From assembly GCA_034008185.1 (NCBI GenBank), contig CM067081.1, forward strand, positions 21,203,821 through 21,267,820: a DNA stretch of 64,000 bases. Reading direction: 5' to 3'. Positions 57,408 through 64,000 of the stretch are shown here, one piece after another. The stretch comes from Gorsachius magnificus (Eukaryota > Chordata > Aves > Pelecaniformes > Ardeidae). A program made the position numbers and the translations under genes. Position 1 is the first letter of the stretch, and each line of letters starts with the position of its first letter. Under the pieces are notes generated by a model. It was not told the DNA's origin. It ran no database searches and worked only from the letters and a program-made list of their open reading frames with translations.

Positions 57408-60400
57408 GCCTAGGAAAAGCTACAGAAAACAGATGACTGTGTGTCTGTTTCTATTTTAATAATTACATGCACTTAGAAATTATAATTGCATAGTCATTAA
57501 GTCCTGTTCACATAAAATCCTGGCTAGCTTATTTGTATGAAGTAATTTTTTACTTTCCGTAGTCTTGTTGCTCACAAAACTGGCAAATGTACATTTGTTA
57601 CAAGTCAAGAATTATCTGAAAGGTGAATTTCATATTAATGGAACTGATGTGCTTTCTTTTAAAACATCTTTGGTTATTTCACTGCTTACCATAATTTAAG
57701 ACTTGGCTGCATAACGAGCGTTGCACTTTGGCAATTGCTAAAATGGTCTGTGTGTGGTCAAGACAGCTGTGTCTGTTGTTACTGAACATAATGCTGACTT
57801 CAGTAACCAGTATCCGCTTCAAGTAGGATTTCAAATCTTTTTGCTTTCTTTCACTAATACCAGGTTACACAGACAGAAAAAAGGGGGGCCAGTGCTGACC
57901 TGTCTTGCTTGTTGTTCTGCAAACCGTACGGCAGGCAGATAGAGCACGAACAGATTGCAATCTCTGTCTTCAAACCTTCAGCAACGAACAACAGCCGAGC
58001 AATTTCAGGATGTTGTGTTTTGGGGTTCATCTCCCCATCTAACAAAATGCTAATCCTCAAATGACTTCAATTTCCACTTCCAAAATGTTCTGAAGAAATC
58101 TTGTGCTGTCTGGTGCAACACTTTGGTCTTTGAGCTGCACACAGGTGGTCTGATCCCTATCTCACTGGGAACTGGGAAACAATGTCACCCAAGTCAATAC
58201 AGAAGTAGTATATACAATATCTAAACTTGGCATGAGAGGAAAATTGCCCCATGATTACACCACTCAAGGAAGTACTTTTAAAGCTAAGAAGAGAGATGGG
58301 GATCAAACAGATATAAAGGGCTTTAGGGCAACCGTGCCAGCTGAGGAATTCATGCCTGAACAACAGCGGGCGGTGGCTGCTGCCTTCCCAGCCAGGCTGC
58401 ACCTATGTCCATGTCCTGTACCAGCCCCCAGCGCACACGTCCTAGGGAAAACCCTGGATGGGCACTGCTGCCTGCTGAGCTGGTGCCAAGCTTGCCTCTG
58501 CAGACCCTGCTTGCTTTGGGGATTGGTGGGCATCCCATGCCCCCTGGGGAGGGCACGGGCCAGGGGCAGCTGTCACCACTGAGTCCCGTTTTCCCAGAAT
58601 GACCTCCCCGTTAAGGGGACGAAGCAGTCCCTATGCCGTATATTATGTAATTTATATGTAAATGAGGTGGAGAATATGCACAAACGAGCTGCAGATACAT
58701 TGCTCCAGTGGATTCCACCGTGCAGAATCTGGTTTCTATCAGAAGCGTACACAGAAGGGGTTTCTGCAGACCAAAGAAACCAAGATGTGATTGCTTTTAA
58801 AGAATGTACCTACTGATACAATGCTGAAAGAAAACAGGAAAGTGCTAAGTATTTGAGTCTTAAAATAACACTGCTTTCTCTAGCCATGAAAGATTTTGAG
58901 CTATACCTCCTATTGCACTCACAAACATTCAGCTATTATTCAGGGAATATGACTGTTGAGACTTATTCCAACACATTCCAGAACACCCTTGTAAGATGAG
59001 ATTTAACATCAAGTGAACAACATGTCCTACATAAACCCTTTTTTTAAAGCAAATAGCAACAAAAAAAAAAAAAGAAAAAAATCAAGGCTTGTTTTAAATT
59101 AACCTTTCAAGGTCATGTTGGGATGAAGCCATTTAAATATATATCAAAGGGGTAGAGAAATGTGCAGCTTACTTCAGTGTGTTCTTGTGCAGTAAGAATA
59201 TGTCCTCATTTTACACATGGTTGACTCATACACAATAAACACACTTTCGAAGGTAACCTTGAAGCTACTATCCACAGTTTTAAAATGTTTGTGTTACAAC
59301 TGAATCCATGAAAATGTATGTGTGAAGAGTTTTAAAAGTTTTTTTCCTCTAAACAAATAATGCAAATAATTTCTTTGTTATAAGAGGCATAAATCAGTTT
59401 ATTTCTGTTGGGTTCACTGGACCTCCCGCAATTTGCACTAGCTGAAAATCTGGCCCTCATTCTTTAATCCACAGATATACTTTGTCATTGCAGTTTATGT
59501 AAACATGAGATCAGCTAGTACTTCCAGACCCAAATGAACTCCTTGATAGTTCAAACTCAAACTTCAGTTTTAAATCTGAATTTTGCTGTCATCATTTATC
59601 TTACAACTGACCACAAGTAGACAGGGAGCGTTGCTGGGTTTTGTGGTATGGTTTTGTCTGGGGATTTCTAAATGAAAGTAAGTACCCTGTTCTCCAGACA
59701 CAAAAATTTAAGTGACCCATTAAAAGTTAACATAGCTGTGTGTACTCGTCTTAATAAGCTTTGAAAGAGAATTCTGTAATAGCCCAAACAAATCTAGCAT
59801 CCAACAGATTTCTCATTGTCTGAGTCAATCCACATTATAAACTCTGCATAATGTCTCTCTTTTAACAAATGGGGCTATTTTCAAGCTATGGGAATGCAGG
59901 AAAGGAAAAGAAATAGGTGAATTTCTGTTTCATTCCATAATTTAAAATGCACAGATGAGATTGGACAGGATTTAAGTCATCTTTTAATGTGCGAGGACCA
60001 GCCCATAAGAAATCTGAAATAAAACAGTTATTTGCAAATGTGGTTTCAAACACTGGTATTTTATACACAGTGTCAGTATTATTAATTTTGTCTTGCATTT
60101 CCCCAAATAATTCAAACTACTTTGTAGTCAAAACAGTCAGAAACATAAACTTGCTTCACTACTGCACAGCTACATAGGAATGAAATGCAAAGGGTATTTC
60201 ATGGTGGATAGCCTTGCCGAACGCGTTAAAGGAAGAGAAAAATACTTAATCCACTTTAAACTATTGGGAGAATTTCAGCTGGCAAACTGGTCATACTGGA
60301 ATTTGACCATATGCCACCAACACCTCCGTGAAATGCTCTAAAATGCAGTTTCTCAGGAATGAAACAGTTGACTACTGTGTTGAGAGGTGGGAGAAGTGTA

Positions 60401-60530
60401 AAATAATAAATAGTTTAGAAAATAACATGAGGTGAAAACTGAAAGTAATAATGACTATACTACGATATACTTTCAAAGTACTTTTTATCTGAGAATTTAA
60501 AATTATTTTTTACACATGTAGTGCTATATA
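57408..60530. other. Non-coding DNA with one GC-rich patch
   Basis: No gene was supported. A GC-rich patch at 58320-58620 is open in several frames on both strands (58232-58582 plus, 58303-58533 and 58350-58556 minus), typical of GC-rich non-coding DNA. An A-rich run lies at 59060-59081 and an old repeat-like arm at 59428-59460. The rest is AT-rich and unique-looking. Confidence 0.6.
59428..59460 (-). repeat. Possible ancient interspersed-repeat arm
   Basis: The plus strand reads CAATTTGCACTAGCTGAAAA then TCTGGCCCTCA. The complement gives GGGCCAGATTTTCAGCTAGT and then GCAAATTG. This is close to the terminal phrase 'GGGCCAGATCCTCAGCTGGTGTAAAT' of a palindromic repeat widespread in turtles, crocodilians and birds. 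Only one arm is seen. No family name is claimed. Confidence 0.45.
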
Positions 60531-60635
60531 ATAGAGGCAAATATTATGCCAGTGTTACAGAGGAGTAAACTGAGGCATAGTGAATTTACATCACTTGCTT
60601 TAGGCAACACATGTGGTTAATGGGAATGTAGGGAA
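60531..60635 (-). mobile_element. MIR-like CORE-SINE remnant (minus strand)
   Basis: The plus strand carries TTACAGAGGAGTAAACTGAG, then GCATAGTGAATTTACATCAC, then TTGCTTTAGGCAACACATGT. This matches in order the complement of the MIR core: 'TTACAGATGAGGAAACTGAGGCACAGAGAGGTTAAGTAACTTGCCCAAGGTCACACAGC'. MIR and related CORE-SINEs are tRNA-derived, very old and known at low density in birds. No tRNA promoter boxes survive. The 5' and 3' ends are uncertain. Confidence 0.65.
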
Positions 60636-63600
60636 TATAATTAGTAATTCTGAATTATACTGTGCTATTTTAATCATGAGACCTTTTTCTCTCTGCAGTA
60701 GTTCTTATGCATTTAGGACCAGATTTGGAAAGATCTATATTAAAAGTTGCAGGCAGGAACATATAAGGACTTTTCAAAGCACTGTGCAGATCCAGGAGGA
60801 GTTTGGGTCCTAAAGCACTGTGAGCGCCTGAATCTGAGCCTTGCAAAGCTGAGCAGAACTGAAGAACCCCAGGATGTGTCTCCACACCAGCACATCACTG
60901 AGGTACTGGCTTCTTTAAAAACACAACATTCAATTGATCCACTCTAGATCCACCCAGTATTCATGAAACCTTCTCATGTGCTGAAAATGAGGAATTCTGC
61001 TGAGACACAAAACACTATATGATATTTTATTTCTGGGATCTGTTTCCAGCTCTACCTATGCTGTGTGCATTACTCTAGATGACTGTCCTTGGCGGTGGTC
61101 TGGAAGTTCCTCTGTCGTCTAGAAATTGAAAAATGAGATCCACAGATCCCTTCAGAGGCATTGCTCTTCATGGAATAATAGATGAGTTGTCATTAGGCAT
61201 TGGTGTGGAAAGTTGCCATCAGACTTGGCAGTTCTCACACCAAAAATCAAGCTTTGAAGTTTTCCTTAGTGTTGAGGGTTTATGATATAAATACAAAAGC
61301 AAAGATTAAGTTTTATAGGTAGTTTACCAGACTAAACATAGTTGTGAAAACTGTTAAAAAAGGATTCCAAACATAGCAACAACCTCCACAGCAACAAAAA
61401 TGAAATTTGGGAACTGCTGTCTACCAGCTCCACCACATGGCAAAGCAGTAATTTACAGTTCACTCACTAGAAGAAGGACAATTTTAAACCAGTCTTAGTC
61501 TGCCTCAATTTCTTCAGCACACACACACCTCTTCAGTGCAGGGGTCTCAGAGAACAAAACTGTGACAAAGGCACATGCAAAGTCAAAATGGGCTTTGTAA
61601 GGCTATAACTCATGGCCATCCAGAGCGGACAGTCTTATTTAGACGAAAAGCTGTGTGTCTCTGCAGTGTTGGAAACCATGTTTTCTTACATATGTGTAGG
61701 ACCGTAAAGATTGATTTCTGCTTGGAGCTCCTGTATATGACCATAGTATGCTTAATTAATACCAGAGAACTCCCTGACTTCAGGGATAGAAAGGAAAGAC
61801 CATGACAAAACCGTGGGGCTACAAGGTTACCCCTCTGCTACACCACGAGCCCACCAGCCCTTCAACTTTTTATGTCCTGTGGTACTTAGGAATGAGAAGA
61901 AGAGTAAGAGACAGTGGGCAGACACTCCAGCCCTGGCATCGTTTCTTTCACTCTCCCTGAGATAAACTTCATGCCATGAAGGAAATGTGCTTCTGCGCTC
62001 CTTCAAGGCATGTGCAGCCCATATCCATTGCCTCCACAAGAGCAGAGGTTCTTAGTGGAGAAGATCTGCCTTATGAAAAAATATTTCAAGCATTAAATCC
62101 CTTATTCAGAATACAAGTTATCCTAATTGGCCCCAGTCAAACTACCAGACAAATGAGTGGAACAGACTTTTTCTTTTCCTTTCAGTTAAAAAATGAAAAA
62201 AATAGTTTGTGCAATGACACAGCTCCAGTACTCATGTTTGTAAAATTTAGCCTTAGCTGCTGTGTCCCTCAGTGTCTATACCTATGGAATGGTTAATTTG
62301 ATTCCTTTGGAAATACCACTTTGTGACAAGTCACTAATTATGTAAAACATGTTTTATGATCATCATAAGTAGAAACTGGAGCTGGCTCACCAGCTTTTTC
62401 AAAGTTTTGCTTTGCAAATACCTCATGGCAGCAACGGTAACTGTCAAATTATTTGTCAGTTTCTGTAGACTCCTAACTTGCTAATTACAGAAGTTTCTGC
62501 AGGGCTGCTTTTAATTTGAGCATTCACCTGGCACTATTCTAGCTCATGACGCATGGGATTCTTTAGTATTAAAAAGGTATTTTAAAATTGAAGTACAGTT
62601 ATGTTTTGTGCTTCATACTTTTTGCAAATAGCTCTGCATTTTTAATACAATCTCAGAAAGTACATACTAATTAATTTTTCAAATTTAGAACAAACTTTAT
62701 TTATTCATATTGCGATACAAGAAATATGTCCAGCTATTTTCTGGCACCAGAAGATTTATGAGAGAATTCAGACAATATATGGAGCTAGTATTTTAAGTAG
62801 CAAGGGCTTACCAGAGAAGACGGGGAAGATTAGGATTTATCTAACACAAGGCAGAAAATATCTGAATCTCAGCAAGAAAAATCTTTATGCTCATGTGCCT
62901 ATATAAAAGCAAGGCAGGGTGTCTGAGAGACAGAACATGGGGTAAATTACAAGACTATGGAGAACACTGAGTTTTGATCACTACTCTCTTGACTTCTAGA
63001 TGTATTAGACTTGCCTGGCCACAGTTTTTCAACTAATTCAATCGTCAACCGCTTTCTCTAGGCAGTGGTTTTTTCGTTGACATTCACAAGTTACAATGAA
63101 ATAAACAACCTCATAAGCTTGCCTAATACTTACTTTAAGATAATGCGGGAGAGCTTGCCCCAGGGGAGGTGAAGTAGGAAAGTGCACACATGGTAGCCAA
63201 GGTGGGTGTGCTTTCACAATAGGAGATAAGGACTCAGTGATAGAAGTGGCCACAAGACGTTGTCATTTTTTTAAATTAATAATTCTAACTCGTCAATTTA
63301 AAGAAAAGCACAAAATCATTCTAGTTCCACTAAAAATTGTCTCTAGTGAATGCAGATCAAATCATGAGTTTTATTTTTTTCTGAAGTCTTATTTCATTCT
63401 AAGTTCCGTGCTTCATTTTGAGATTTTGCTTTTTAATATTTTGTTCTGAGCTTCCCCATGGGTTTCCACATTGCTTTCTATGTCCTTTGATATTCTGTCT
63501 GCCCAGTTTTTCATAAATTAAGAAAAAAATTACTGATTTCACAGTAAAATTTGTTCTTGTAGTCTTTATACTGAACAATTTATTTACATTGTTTCTTTTT

Positions 63601-64000
63601 AGTCCTATTCTGGGATGACATAAAATCTCATATAATATGGAGAGGCGTTAAAAAAAAAGAAACTGTTCTTTGGCATGGCTGTCCAATTTTCAGAGATGGA
63701 TGTGGGAAGAGAAATAATGAGCCTCTTTGCTTTATTTCTTTTCAGTCCATGGGTGGAAACCATGAAGCTTTTCAGTCTAATCATTCTTCACATTCATCCT
63801 TGATAAAATTCTCAGCAGTCAGCACAGATTTAAGAAGAAGAAAAGGCACTAACTTCTTGTTTTTCAAATTTGGAAAGCTTTAAGCGACTGGAGGTGATAA
63901 TATAGTCACAAATGTATTTTATTCTTCACAGTTTCTCTCCAGATTTTAAAATGAAAAACGTAATGCAGATTCTGTTTTGGAGCCCTTGAAAAACCAAAAA
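60636..64000. other. Non-coding AT-rich DNA, no gene recognised
   Basis: No gene or clear repeat was supported. A segment at 62440-62640 has the unique, motif-rich texture of a possible conserved element. Frames of 60-106 codons (for example 61976-62296 on the plus strand) have no known counterpart. The window ends in AT-rich DNA without a recognised feature boundary. Confidence 0.6.

Noticed and set aside
1..64000. Prokaryotic features (operons, ribosome binding sites, CRISPR arrays, insertion sequences)
   Set aside because: Avian CR1 and LTR elements, low coding density and lack of any long frame show that this is vertebrate nuclear DNA. No regularly spaced repeats were seen.

Overview
This window reads as AT-rich, non-coding nuclear DNA from a bird, most likely a gene desert or the inside of a very large intron. 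The bird assignment rests on four CR1 LINE 3' ends (4957-5125, 12668-12890, 15085-15545 and 21380-21434), each carrying the bird-type terminus built from ATTCTATG-like octamers, and on a 577 bp solo retroviral LTR (25612-26188). I recognise that LTR as a family that is abundant in Neoaves, so a neoavian rather than a chicken-type or duck-type bird is the better guess (inference). No bacterial, plasmid, phage or organellar gene organisation is visible.

I find no protein-coding gene. The longest open frames are about 100-175 codons. They start at arbitrary ATGs, overlap open frames on both strands, match no protein family I recognise, and several lie wholly inside CR1 or LTR sequence or in low-complexity DNA. 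No tRNA, rRNA or CRISPR array was found. I could not run splice-aware gene prediction or alignments, so small exons of a large gene cannot be excluded.

Layout. 1-12.7 kb: unique AT-rich DNA with one CR1 remnant. 12.7-15.5 kb: two minus-strand CR1 copies, including the longest one. 15.5-25.6 kb: unique DNA, one plus-strand CR1 tip, a 25-26 bp tandem duplication and old repeat-like motifs. 25.6-26.2 kb: the solo LTR, in minus orientation. 26.2-39.6 kb: unique DNA with simple repeats, a purine-rich tract and old amniote-type repeat fragments. 39.6-47.2 kb: a GT/AC hairpin, candidate conserved non-coding blocks, and the clearest oddity of the window, a 123 bp segment present twice in direct orientation 1,349 bp apart with about 95% identity. 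47.2-64 kb: unique DNA with a local CpG cluster next to a minus-strand splice-donor-like site (52.5-52.9 kb), GC-rich patches, an inverted-arm ancient repeat (57.3 kb) and a MIR-like CORE-SINE remnant (60.5 kb).

The window therefore has no genes that work together. Its content is a record of repeat insertions of several ages plus segments that could be regulatory. I see no sign of a novel multi-gene system. The best items for follow-up are the 123 bp direct duplication, the CpG-dense patch, the solo LTR with its intact promoter-like sites, and the old interspersed-repeat fragments.
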